From positions 1-44,343 of the forward strand of contig JAJDNV010000142.1 of the NCBI GenBank assembly GCA_022340545.1: 44,343 nucleotides of DNA, given 5' to 3'. The stretch comes from Acidobacteriota bacterium. Its GTDB lineage: Bacteria; Acidobacteriota; Vicinamibacteria; Fen-336. Each line of letters starts with the position of its first letter. The stretch's first letter is position 1. Under the pieces are notes generated by a model. That model ran no database searches. It saw nothing but the letters and a program-made list of their open reading frames with translations, and was not told the origin of the DNA. The translations under genes and the position numbers were made by a program. Of this stretch, positions 24,702-34,619 are shown one piece after another.

Positions 24702-26888
24702 ATGATCCGCTTCGAGGACATCCAGGAGACCGTCAAGGGCCACCACCCGGGGGCCGACCTGGAGATCCTCCGGAAGGCCTACATCTTCTCCGCGGTCGAG
24801 CACAAGGGTCAGGTGCGGGCCTCGGGCGAGCCATACCTCGTCCATCCCCTCGAGGTGGCCAATATCCTGGCCGAGATGAAGATGGACCCCATCTGCGTCG
24901 CGGTTGGGCTGCTCCACGACGTCCTCGAGGACACCCTGACCACCCCGGACCGCATCGAGGAGTACTTCGGGTCGGACGTCTTCCACATCGTCGAGGGGGT
25001 CACCAAGATCTCGAAGATCCCCTATGCCACCACCGAGGAGCGGCAGGCCGAGACCTACCGAAAGATGCTGCTGGCCATGGTGGACGACATCCGCGTCATC
25101 CTCGTCAAGCTCGCCGACCGCCTGCACAACATGCGTACACTCAAGCACTTGACGGACGAGCGCCGGGTGCGGATCGCGCGCGAGACGATGGACATCTACG
25201 CCCCACTCGCCGGGCGCCTCGGGATGGCCAAGATCAAGAACGAGCTCGAGGACCTCTCCTTCCAGTTCCTGGATCCCGATGGCTACCAGTCCCTTGCCAC
25301 CCGTGTCGCCGGGAAGCGCAAGCAGGCAAGGGCCTTCATCGACAAGGTCCGCGGCGCAGTGGCGGACAAGCTCACCGAGGCCGGGATCGAGGCGACCATC
25401 GAAGGGCGGATCAAGAGGCTGCACTCCATCCAGCAGAAGCTCAAGCGCCAGCGGATCGACATCGACCAGGTCTACGACTTCGTCGCCCTTCGCGTGCTGG
25501 TGAAGTCGATCCCCGACTGCTACGCCGCGCTCGGGGTGCTCCACAACACGTGGCGTCCGGTGCCCGGGCGGGTGAAGGACTTCATCGCCATGCCCCGGCC
25601 CAACGGCTACCAGTCGCTCCACACCTCCGTCATCGGGGACGACGGCCACCCGTTCGAGGTTCAGATCCGCACCCGCGAGATGCACAACGTGGCGGAGGAA
25701 GGCATCGCCGCTCACTGGAAGTACAAGGAGGGGCGGACCGGCGTGGGCAAGGACGACGACGCCTTCTCCTGGCTCCGACAGCTGCTGGAGTGGCAGCAGG
25801 AGGTCAAGGACCCGCACGAGTTCCTGAACTCGCTGAAGCTGGACCTCTACCCTGAGGAGGTCTACTGCTTCACCCCCCGGGGGGAGGTCAAGATGCTGCC
25901 CCGGGGGGCGACTCCGATCGACTTCGCCTACGCCATCCACACCGAGGTCGGCCACCAGTGCGTGGGGGCCCGGGTGCACGGAAAGATGGTCCCCCTGCGC
26001 TACAAGCTACAGAACGGGGACATCGTCGAGATCCTCACCTCCTCCGGTCACAAACCCAGCCGCGACTGGCTGGGCCTCACCGCGACAAATCGGGCCAAGG
26101 CGAAGATCCGCCACTACCTCAACACCGCGGAGAAGCAACAGGCCCTCGAGATCGGCCGCAAGCACCTTGAGCGCGAGCTCCGACGCTTCGACCTCTCGCT
26201 GAAGAAGGTGTCGGCGGGCTCGTCGTCGCCCATCGCCTCTGTGGCCCAGGAGCTCGGCGTGGGCCAGCGCCTCGAGGACCTGTACGTCGCGATGGGCTAC
26301 GGGAAGGTGTCAGCCCGCCAGGTGCTCTCCCGCCTGCTGCCTCCAGAGAAGCTGGTTGAGACCCCGGAGGCCGAGAAGCCGCGCCCGGTGGTGGACGCAG
26401 TCCGCCGCTTCCTCGGCCGCCGCGAGGAGCACATCACCGTCAAGGGCACGGACGACCTGCTCGTGTACCGCGCCAAGTGCTGCAACCCGATCATGGGGGA
26501 GCCGATCGTCGGCTACATCACCCGCGGCAAGGGTGTTTCGGTGCACTCCCGGAGCTGTCCCAACGTCCAGAACCTGGTCTACGACCCCGGGCGACGGATC
26601 GAGGTGGAATGGGGGCACGGTGGGGGAGGCGGCTACGAGGTGCGCCTGGCCGTCGACCTCGAGGACCGGATGGGAGCCCTCGCCGCGGTGACCGCGGCCC
26701 TGGCCTCGATGAAGACGGATGTCCGCGACATGCAGGTCCGTACCTTCGACGACAACACCGCCTCGATCGTGCTCACCGTCCGGATCAACGACCTCAAGCA
26801 CCTCGACAAGGTCGTGAAGTCCGTGCGGGGGCTCAAGGGCGTCATCGACGTCGCCCGCCAGAGCGTGACCGGATCAGTCTCTGCTTGA
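24702..26888 (+). CDS. rel: Bifunctional (p)ppGpp synthetase/hydrolase
   Basis: 728 residues. The N-terminal HD hydrolase is intact: H48, H72-D73, E76-D77, and LADRLHNMRTLKH. The synthetase follows with RIKRLHSIQQKLKRQ, VYDFVALRVLV, RVKDFIAMPRPNGYQSLHTS and FEVQIRTREMHN. The TGS domain starts at YCFTPRGEVKMLPRGATPIDFAY, then come helical, zinc-finger-like (CCNPIMGEP, with HSRSCPN) and C-terminal ACT domains. The protein makes and degrades (p)ppGpp in response to stalled ribosomes and nutrient status. Because the HD site is complete, it is Rel/SpoT-type and not a pure RelA. No second synthetase is in the window. It is cytoplasmic and ribosome-associated. Confidence 0.95.
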   Translation: MIRFEDIQETVKGHHPGADLEILRKAYIFSAVEHKGQVRASGEPYLVHPLEVANILAEMKMDPICVAVGLLHDVLEDTLTTPDRIEEYFGSDVFHIVEGVTKISKIPYATTEERQAETYRKMLLAMVDDIRVILVKLADRLHNMRTLKHLTDERRVRIARETMDIYAPLAGRLGMAKIKNELEDLSFQFLDPDGYQSLATRVAGKRKQARAFIDKVRGAVADKLTEAGIEATIEGRIKRLHSIQQKLKRQRIDIDQVYDFVALRVLVKSIPDCYAALGVLHNTWRPVPGRVKDFIAMPRPNGYQSLHTSVIGDDGHPFEVQIRTREMHNVAEEGIAAHWKYKEGRTGVGKDDDAFSWLRQLLEWQQEVKDPHEFLNSLKLDLYPEEVYCFTPRGEVKMLPRGATPIDFAYAIHTEVGHQCVGARVHGKMVPLRYKLQNGDIVEILTSSGHKPSRDWLGLTATNRAKAKIRHYLNTAEKQQALEIGRKHLERELRRFDLSLKKVSAGSSSPIASVAQELGVGQRLEDLYVAMGYGKVSARQVLSRLLPPEKLVETPEAEKPRPVVDAVRRFLGRREEHITVKGTDDLLVYRAKCCNPIMGEPIVGYITRGKGVSVHSRSCPNVQNLVYDPGRRIEVEWGHGGGGGYEVRLAVDLEDRMGALAAVTAALASMKTDVRDMQVRTFDDNTASIVLTVRINDLKHLDKVVKSVRGLKGVIDVARQSVTGSVSA

Positions 26889-26914
26889 TCCCGGGGGCGG
26901 TTGCCCTCGCCCGC

Positions 26915-27080
26915 ATTGCTCGCCAGGACTTCTGCTGCGACGCGCGATAGCGCGCCTGCGGCGGGCGTGCTCGCTCCTCGCTTCGTCGACGTAGCTTCAG
27001 CTACGACTCCTCGCTCGTTGCTGCGCTTGCCCGCCTCGGCAGCACTCTCACGCGTCTCGCGACGAAGTCTGGCGAGCAAT
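26915..27080. repeat. 166-bp symmetric palindromic element
   Basis: The ends are inverted repeats: ATTGCTCGCCAG(G)ACTTC at the left matches the reverse of GAAGTCTGGCGAGCAAT at the right. The centre is CGTAGCTTCAGCTACG. The midpoint of the ends and the midpoint of the central palindrome are both at 26997.5, so the whole block is one imperfect palindrome. Inside, GGCGGGC at about 26960 pairs with GCCCGCC at about 27030. No protein is encoded. It lies between rel and ridA and could be a MITE- or REPIN-type element, or a large terminator-like RNA hairpin. Confidence 0.75.
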
Positions 27081-27121
27081 CCGTGCTAGGCTTCAGGCCG
27101 TCCCTCCCAGGAGGCCTCCTC

Positions 27122-27502
27122 ATGCCGACCAAGCACGTGTCCACGCTCCAGGCCCCGAAGCCGATCGGTCCCTACTCCCAGGGGGTGATCTCGGGGGGGC
27201 TCCTCTTCTGCTCTGGTCAGATCGCCCTGGACCCCGAGAGCGGAGCGCTGGTGGAAGGTGGGGTGGACGCGCAGACCGAGCGCGTTCTCGAGAACCTGGT
27301 GGCTGTCCTGCGCGAGGCCAAGATGGGCCTCGAAAACGTCGTGAAGACCACCGTCTACCTGGCCGACATGGCGGATTTCCCGGAGATGAACGACGTCTAC
27401 ACGCGTTATCTCGGACAGCGTGCTCCGGCCCGGACGACCATTCAGGCGGCCGGGCTCCCCATGGGGGTCCGGGTGGAGATCGACGTCATCGCCGCCTACT
27501 GA
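27122..27502 (+). CDS. ridA: RidA/YjgF-family imine deaminase
   Basis: 126 residues, the normal length. RidA hydrolyses reactive enamine/imine intermediates made by PLP enzymes. Motifs: IGPYSQGV, LFCSGQIALDPESG, and the active-site arginine in RAPARTTIQAAGLPMGVRVEID (R104, with E119 nearby). It forms a trimer in the cytoplasm. AGGAGG lies 7 nt before the ATG. It follows rel after the palindromic element and converges with rpmB. Confidence 0.95.
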   Translation: MPTKHVSTLQAPKPIGPYSQGVISGGLLFCSGQIALDPESGALVEGGVDAQTERVLENLVAVLREAKMGLENVVKTTVYLADMADFPEMNDVYTRYLGQRAPARTTIQAAGLPMGVRVEIDVIAAY

Positions 27503-27524
27503 GAGTGGCCTGAATGGTGGTGGG

Positions 27525-27755
27525 CTAGGCGGCGGAGGCCCCGGTGGTGGTTGCGCCGCGGCCGGCGGGCTTCTTCACCTTGCCCGAGCGGAGACACCGC
27601 GTGCACACGCGAATCCGGCGGTGGGTTCCGTTGTCCAGGACCACCCGCACCCGTTGCAGATTGGGGTTGAAGCGCCGGTTCGTGACATTGTGCGCGTGAG
27701 AGACCCGATTGCCGAACTGCGGGCCCTTGCCGCAGATGTCGCAACGCTGTGCCAT
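27525..27755 (-). CDS. rpmB: 50S ribosomal protein L28 (zinc-binding form)
   Basis: 76 residues. It begins [20 protein letters not shown] and continues with [13 protein letters not shown] and the basic C-terminus. Four cysteines, C5/C8 and C51/C54, make the C+ zinc-binding type of L28. Organisms with this form often also carry a C-minus paralogue for zinc limitation; none is in this window. GGGAGGA lies about 9 nt before the ATG, and a near-consensus promoter is upstream. Not next to rpmG here. Confidence 0.95.
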   Translation of the reverse strand: MAQRCDICGKGPQFGNRVSHAHNVTNRRFNPNLQRVRVVLDNGTHRRIRVCTRCLRSGKVKKPAGRGATTTGASAA

Positions 27756-27807
27756 GACGATACGTCCTCCCGTAAGGGCCCGAGCACGGCCCGGAACGCA
27801 AAAAGTA

Positions 27808-27836
27808 AGTATATTGAGGAGCTTCCACGCCGTCAA
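27808..27836 (-). promoter_or_regulatory. Sigma-70-type promoter of rpmB
   Basis: On the minus strand TTGACG (27831-27836), 17-bp spacer, TATACT (27808-27813). Leader about 45 nt. Confidence 0.75.
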
Positions 27837-27923
27837 GGCGTCGCGGTCGGGGCGCCTTGACGACGGCCGCGCCGGCCCCGGCGACCGTCGCGGGGTGCGT
27901 TGTTGGCCGGCGAAAGGGCATGC

Positions 27924-27929
27924 TATAGT
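27924..27929 (+). promoter_or_regulatory. -10 box of the GTPase fusion gene
   Basis: TATAGT ends 14 nt before the ATG at 27944; the leader would be about 8 nt, with no Shine-Dalgarno. Confidence 0.45.
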
Positions 27930-27943
27930 CCCGGCGCCCTGCC

Positions 27944-29728
27944 ATGGTCCAGTTCAATTTCAGCGAACGGACCATCAAGTCCAAGGTGGTCTACTACGGG
28001 CCTCCCCAGTCGGGGAAGACCACCAATCTTGAGCAGATCCACCGTCTGACCGATCCCGAAGGGGCCAACCGCCTCATCTCCCTGAATACCGCCCAGGACC
28101 GGACCCTCTTCTTCGACCTGCTCCCGTTCAGCCTCGGCACGGTCTCGGGTTACGACTTCAAGGTCCAGCTCTACACGGTGCCCGGGCAGGTCCAGTACAA
28201 CGCCACGCGGCGGGTGGTCCTGGCCGGCGCGGATGCGGTCGTCTTCGTCGCCGACAGCCAGAAAGCGATGGGGCGGGACAACACCACGGCCTTCGAGAAC
28301 ATGAAGGTCAACCTGCTCGCCAACCGCCTCGTGCCGGAGAAGGTCCCCCTGGTCCTACAGTACAACAAGCAGGATCTCGAGAACCTCCTTCCCCTCCCGG
28401 AGCTGGACGAGGCGCTGAACCCGTGGGATCGCAAGAGCTTTCCGGCCATCGCGTCCAGGGGCGAAGGCGTCCTCGAGACCTTCGTGGCGGTGGTGCAGGA
28501 GATGCTGGCCGCCATCGCCCAGAAGTACAACCTCAAGGAGAAGGGGCTGGATCCGGCCTCGGTCCCGGACGTGGTGACCCAGGCATTCGAGGCCCTGCTC
28601 AAGAACCGGCCGGCCGCAAGCCCGCCGCCGGCGACACCATCACCCTCGCGGGCGGGCGCGGCGACGCTCGCGCCGGGAGCGCGAGCGGCGGGTCTGATGG
28701 CAGCCACTGCGACCGCCGCCGCCCCAGCCCCCCCCACTGCGAGCCCTCCGACCCTGACGCCGCCGCCCCCGACCCCGGATCGTCCCAGGCCGCCGGGGGC
28801 CCCCGCCGCGGGTGCCGCGGCGGGCTCGCCCGGGAGGGTCATCTTCGGGCAGCCCCGGGGGGCGGAGCCGGCGTCTGCGGGCCAGGCGGGCGCCGATGCG
28901 AGCCCGGTCTCGGAGGAGCTGCTCCATCGGGCCATCCGCTCCAACGTGGAGCTGGCCGAGGCGCTCGGCAACTTCGTGCGGGAGGTCCAGCTCGGTCTCG
29001 GGACGATCGTCTCGCATGCGGATCAGCTCACCGGTGGCGGCGATGGCCGGCGCGCAGAGGTCCTCGTCGGCGGGATCCGGCGCGAGGTCGCGCGGCTGCG
29101 CCGAGTGATCGAGGGGCTTGGGGACGCCGGGCCGGGGGCGGGTGAGCACCCGGGCCCCCGAGTGCCCCCGAAGGCCCCCACAGGACCCGCCCCCCGGGCG
29201 GCGCCGTCGCCGGCTCGCCCTCGCGCCGCCAGCTCCGGATCTCCGGGGCTCGCCCCGGTGGCGACCCCCCGGACTGATGGGGCGGCGCGGCTGGAAGGGC
29301 TGGTGGGCGAGGTTGTGGTCGCCATCGACCCCCTGCTGGCCTCCCGGAAGCTGAGCGTGCAGAGCCACATCGCGTCGGGAGCGAGCGTGCCGCGCTGCCC
29401 GCCCGCCGGCCTGAAGCGAGCGGTGGCCTCCCTGCTCCAGGGCCTGGCCGCGACCGCCGCTCCGGGGTCGACGCTCGCGGTCCGCGCGGAGCGAAAGCCG
29501 GTGCTGCTCCGGGGCCGCGACGGCCGGGAGCAGCGCCGGGACTTCCTGATGCTCGCCGTCACTCACGGGGCCGGTCTCACCGACGACGACCAACGGCGCA
29601 TCCTCAAAGGCGCGGACACGGGCCGCCTCGGCGAGGCCTACCGTCTGGTGCGGGAGATGGGCGGTTTCCTGCGCTTCGCCCCGCTCCCCGGGGCGAAGCT
29701 CGAGACACGGGTCTTTCTGCCGGTGTGA
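27944..29728 (+). CDS. MglA-like small GTPase fused to a degenerate histidine-kinase-like domain
   Basis: 594 residues. Residues 1-200 are an MglA-type Ras-like GTPase: P-loop GPPQSGKTT (19-27), TVPGQVQY in place of the Ras DxxG strand (VPGQ 79-82), and NKQD (141-144). A Pro/Ala-rich linker spans about 205-320. Residues about 323-395 are a helical segment with [18 protein letters not shown], like a kinase dimerisation region. From about 446 to the end the pattern follows a GHKL ATPase domain: [13 protein letters not shown] where the N-box should be, [18 protein letters not shown] at the G1 region, and [17 protein letters not shown] ending in FLPV. The N-box Asn and the G1 Asp are missing, so it probably does not bind ATP normally. 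Role in polarity or signalling is inference. Confidence 0.8.
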   Translation: MVQFNFSERTIKSKVVYYGPPQSGKTTNLEQIHRLTDPEGANRLISLNTAQDRTLFFDLLPFSLGTVSGYDFKVQLYTVPGQVQYNATRRVVLAGADAVVFVADSQKAMGRDNTTAFENMKVNLLANRLVPEKVPLVLQYNKQDLENLLPLPELDEALNPWDRKSFPAIASRGEGVLETFVAVVQEMLAAIAQKYNLKEKGLDPASVPDVVTQAFEALLKNRPAASPPPATPSPSRAGAATLAPGARAAGLMAATATAAAPAPPTASPPTLTPPPPTPDRPRPPGAPAAGAAAGSPGRVIFGQPRGAEPASAGQAGADASPVSEELLHRAIRSNVELAEALGNFVREVQLGLGTIVSHADQLTGGGDGRRAEVLVGGIRREVARLRRVIEGLGDAGPGAGEHPGPRVPPKAPTGPAPRAAPSPARPRAASSGSPGLAPVATPRTDGAARLEGLVGEVVVAIDPLLASRKLSVQSHIASGASVPRCPPAGLKRAVASLLQGLAATAAPGSTLAVRAERKPVLLRGRDGREQRRDFLMLAVTHGAGLTDDDQRRILKGADTGRLGEAYRLVREMGGFLRFAPLPGAKLETRVFLPV

Positions 29729-29740
29729 GGCCCGGGGGCC

Positions 29741-31120
29741 CTACAGCTCGACCGTCTCGCCCATTTCCGGCACGTGCGTCGCGAATCCCCGCTCGCGTTC
29801 CAGCCGGGCGGCCAGGGCGAGCGCGGATTCCTCCTCACCGTGGGTCACGAACACCCGCCTGGGCTTCGGGACGTCGCCCAACCAGCGGACCAGCTCTTCC
29901 GCGTCGGCGTGACCGGACAAGCCCTTGAGAGACCGGACCTCGGCCAGGACCGGCACCATGCTCTTGTGGATGCGGACCTCGGCCTTTCCGTCGACCAGGG
30001 CCCGGCCCAGCGTCCCCACCGCCTGGTAGCCGGTGATGAGGAGCATGTTCTCCGGCCTGGGCAGCCGTTGCCGGCAGTGGTGGAGGATGCGCCCTCCGGC
30101 CAGCATGCCGCTCGAGGAGATGATCACCATCGGCCCCCCCATCGAGTTCAGGGCCATCGACTCGTCCCGCGTGCGGCGCAGGTGCACCCACTTGCCGTGG
30201 AACAGGCTCCGACCGGCCGCGTTGCCGAGAGCCTCCTTGTGCGCCTCGGGATGGGCCGCGTAGACGCGGGTGGCGTCGACGGCCATGGGGCTGTCGAGGT
30301 GGATTGGGAAAGGCCGCATCCGACCCTGCGTGACCAGCTCGTCCATCATCCAGATCATCTGCTGCGCCCGTCCCACCGCGAAGGCGGGAACCAGCAGTAC
30401 CCCCCCCCGCGCGAAGGTGCGTTTCAGCGCGCCCTCGAGCTGGTCGAGGACGGACACGTCGGAATGCCGTCGGTTCCCATAGGTGCTCTCGATCACCAGG
30501 TAGTCGGCATCGCCCGCCCCCTCAGGATCCTTTGTCAGGATCGCGTCGTAACGTCCGACGTCGCCGCTGAAGAGGACTCGCGTCTCCCGGCCATTCTCCC
30601 TCACCCGCACGTCGGCTGAAGCCGCTCCCAGGAGGTGCCCCGCCTCGCGGTAGCCGAAGGAGAAGACGTCGTCGAGCTCGTGCCTCTGCCCCTTGGGCGC
30701 CGCCCGAAAGAGCTTCAGTGCCTCGCGGGCGTCGCTCTCGTCGAAGAGGGGCAGCGCCGGCTTGTGCTTGGTGAGGCCCTTGCGGTTGTAGTAGCGGGCG
30801 TCTTCCTCCTGCAGGTGCGCGGCATCGAGAAGCAGGATCTCGGCGAGGTCGACCGTCGGCGGCGTGCAGTAGACGGGCCCGCGGAAGCCCCTCTTCACGA
30901 GCCGGGGCACCCGGCCGATGTGGTCGAGGTGCGTGTGGGTGAGAACCAGGGCGTCGATGCCGGCGGGGTCCTCGCAGGGATCGGCCCAGTTCCTGAGGCG
31001 CAGGGGCTTCTGGCCCTGGAACATCCCACAGTCGATCATCACGCGACGACCCCCCGCCTCGAGCAGATACTGTGAGCCGGTCACGGTCCGAGCCGCCCCG
31101 AGGAAGCCGAGTCGTGCCAT
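29741..31120 (-). CDS. MBL-fold beta-CASP RNA hydrolase-like protein
   Basis: 459 residues. The metallo-beta-lactamase motif is THTHLDHIG (H62, H64, D66, H67), followed by AGHLLGA, LFSGDVGRYD and, late, SGHADAEEL and FVTHGEEES. The beta-CASP insert sits between (VLLVPAFAVGRAQQMI, LDSPMAVDATRVY). These match the CPSF73/YSH1-like bacterial proteins that cleave RNA as endo- or exonucleases, with two zinc ions. AAGGAG lies 5 nt before the ATG. It is downstream of acnA on the same strand, 52 bp apart, with a small CAGGTC/GACCTG hairpin between. Exact RNA substrate is unknown. Confidence 0.9.
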   Translation of the reverse strand: MARLGFLGAARTVTGSQYLLEAGGRRVMIDCGMFQGQKPLRLRNWADPCEDPAGIDALVLTHTHLDHIGRVPRLVKRGFRGPVYCTPPTVDLAEILLLDAAHLQEEDARYYNRKGLTKHKPALPLFDESDAREALKLFRAAPKGQRHELDDVFSFGYREAGHLLGAASADVRVRENGRETRVLFSGDVGRYDAILTKDPEGAGDADYLVIESTYGNRRHSDVSVLDQLEGALKRTFARGGVLLVPAFAVGRAQQMIWMMDELVTQGRMRPFPIHLDSPMAVDATRVYAAHPEAHKEALGNAAGRSLFHGKWVHLRRTRDESMALNSMGGPMVIISSSGMLAGGRILHHCRQRLPRPENMLLITGYQAVGTLGRALVDGKAEVRIHKSMVPVLAEVRSLKGLSGHADAEELVRWLGDVPKPRRVFVTHGEEESALALAARLERERGFATHVPEMGETVEL

Positions 31121-31172
31121 CGTTTCTCCTTCGCGGGCGCAGGTCCGACGACGACCTGTCCCCGCGGCGGGT

Positions 31173-33872
<2,700 letters not shown>

Positions 33873-34036
33873 GGCTTCTCTCTCCTGACTCCGGAACGTG
33901 CCCCGGACCGCGTTGGTGCCGGGCCGGCGACAGCAGAGATTACACTACCGCGGTGACCAGGTGAGACGGCAAGTTGGCCCGAAGGGTGCTCAACCCCGGG
34001 GCGAGTGCGGACGACGTGACGCGCGGTGCGTGAACG

Positions 34037-34177
34037 TCAGGCCGGCTCGTCGTCGAAGTGGCGAGTCTCCCGACCCCTCCACACGACGCGCACGGACACC
34101 GCCCGCACGACGAACAAGGCCAGCACGACCACCGCCAATGTCGGCAGCAGATGCCAGGCGAGCAGCAGGTACTGCAT
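34037..34177 (-). CDS. Small single-pass membrane protein
   Basis: 46 residues: MQYLLLAWHLLPTLAVVVLALFV as the membrane span, then a basic segment RAVSVRVVWRGRE and acidic end FDDEPA. (Positions 1-23 hydrophobic, 24-37 basic.) GGAGGAGG lies 8 nt before the ATG, the best ribosome site in this stretch, which is the main reason for calling it a gene. It is upstream of acnA on the same strand with a 164-bp gap, and downstream of tRNA-Gln. I recognise no family. A longer frame upstream is Arg-rich and unlikely. Confidence 0.55.
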   Translation of the reverse strand: MQYLLLAWHLLPTLAVVVLALFVVRAVSVRVVWRGRETRHFDDEPA

Positions 34178-34458
34178 CAAACCGTCCTCCTCCCACGCAC
34201 CGCCACTGTTCTCCGCACGAAGCCGTTCACCCGCCCTCGCGGCCCGGCGTCGCCGCGGGACGAACGCCACCGGTCGAGTCTGGAGGAGGGACAGCACCGG
34301 GGCCAACGGCCCCGAGCTTCAATCGGAGTACCTCAGGGGTGCGTGACGAAACAACAATATCATGTGTGCCGCACGGCGCCAAGCCCCTTCCGTAGTAGGC
34401 GAAGCCCGGTGCCGCTCGTGAGCGACCTACGGGCGTGTCCGCCTTCGGGTCGGGGGTC
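34178..34458. other. Gene-free stretch between tRNA-Gln and the small membrane protein
   Basis: Contains a perfect 7-bp hairpin CGGGGCC-AAC-GGCCCCG at 34298-34314 and CGCTC-GT-GAGCG at about 34413-34424. Neither is followed by a U-run. I see no further gene or clear promoter. Confidence 0.4.
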
Positions 34459-34532
34459 TGGCTGGGCGGCAGGGACTCGAACCCCGATTCCATGGTCCAG
34501 AGCCATGTGTCCTACCGTTGGACGACCGCCCA
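34459..34532 (-). tRNA. tRNA-Gln (anticodon CTG)
   Basis: Minus strand. The acceptor stem is TGGGCGG/CCGCCCA with the T1-A72 pair typical of glutamine tRNAs and discriminator G73. D-stem GTCC/GGAC, anticodon stem CATGG/CCATG with loop CTCTGGA (anticodon CTG), T-arm CGGGG-TTCGAGT-CCCTG with one G-T pair. The 3' CCA is encoded (34459-34461). It reads CAG codons. Confidence 0.95.
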
Positions 34533-34545
34533 ATGCCGAACCCCC

Positions 34546-34574
34546 ATCCTAGACAAGTCGTTGGGTGAATTCAA
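34546..34574 (-). promoter_or_regulatory. Promoter of tRNA-Gln
   Basis: On the minus strand TTGAAT (34569-34574), 17-bp spacer, TAGGAT (34546-34551), which ends 13 nt before the mature tRNA 5' end. Confidence 0.6.
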
Positions 34575-34579
34575 ACGAC

Positions 34580-34613
34580 CTCCGACTCGCGCCTGCACGG
34601 TGCGGTGTCGGAG
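34580..34613 (-). terminator. Hairpin after the M14 peptidase gene
   Basis: CTCCGAC pairs with GTCGGAG, with inner GCAC/GTGC. It starts 7 bp past the peptidase stop. The tail GTCGTTTGAA is only weakly U-rich, so termination is uncertain. Confidence 0.35.
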
Positions 34614-34619
34614 CCTGCG

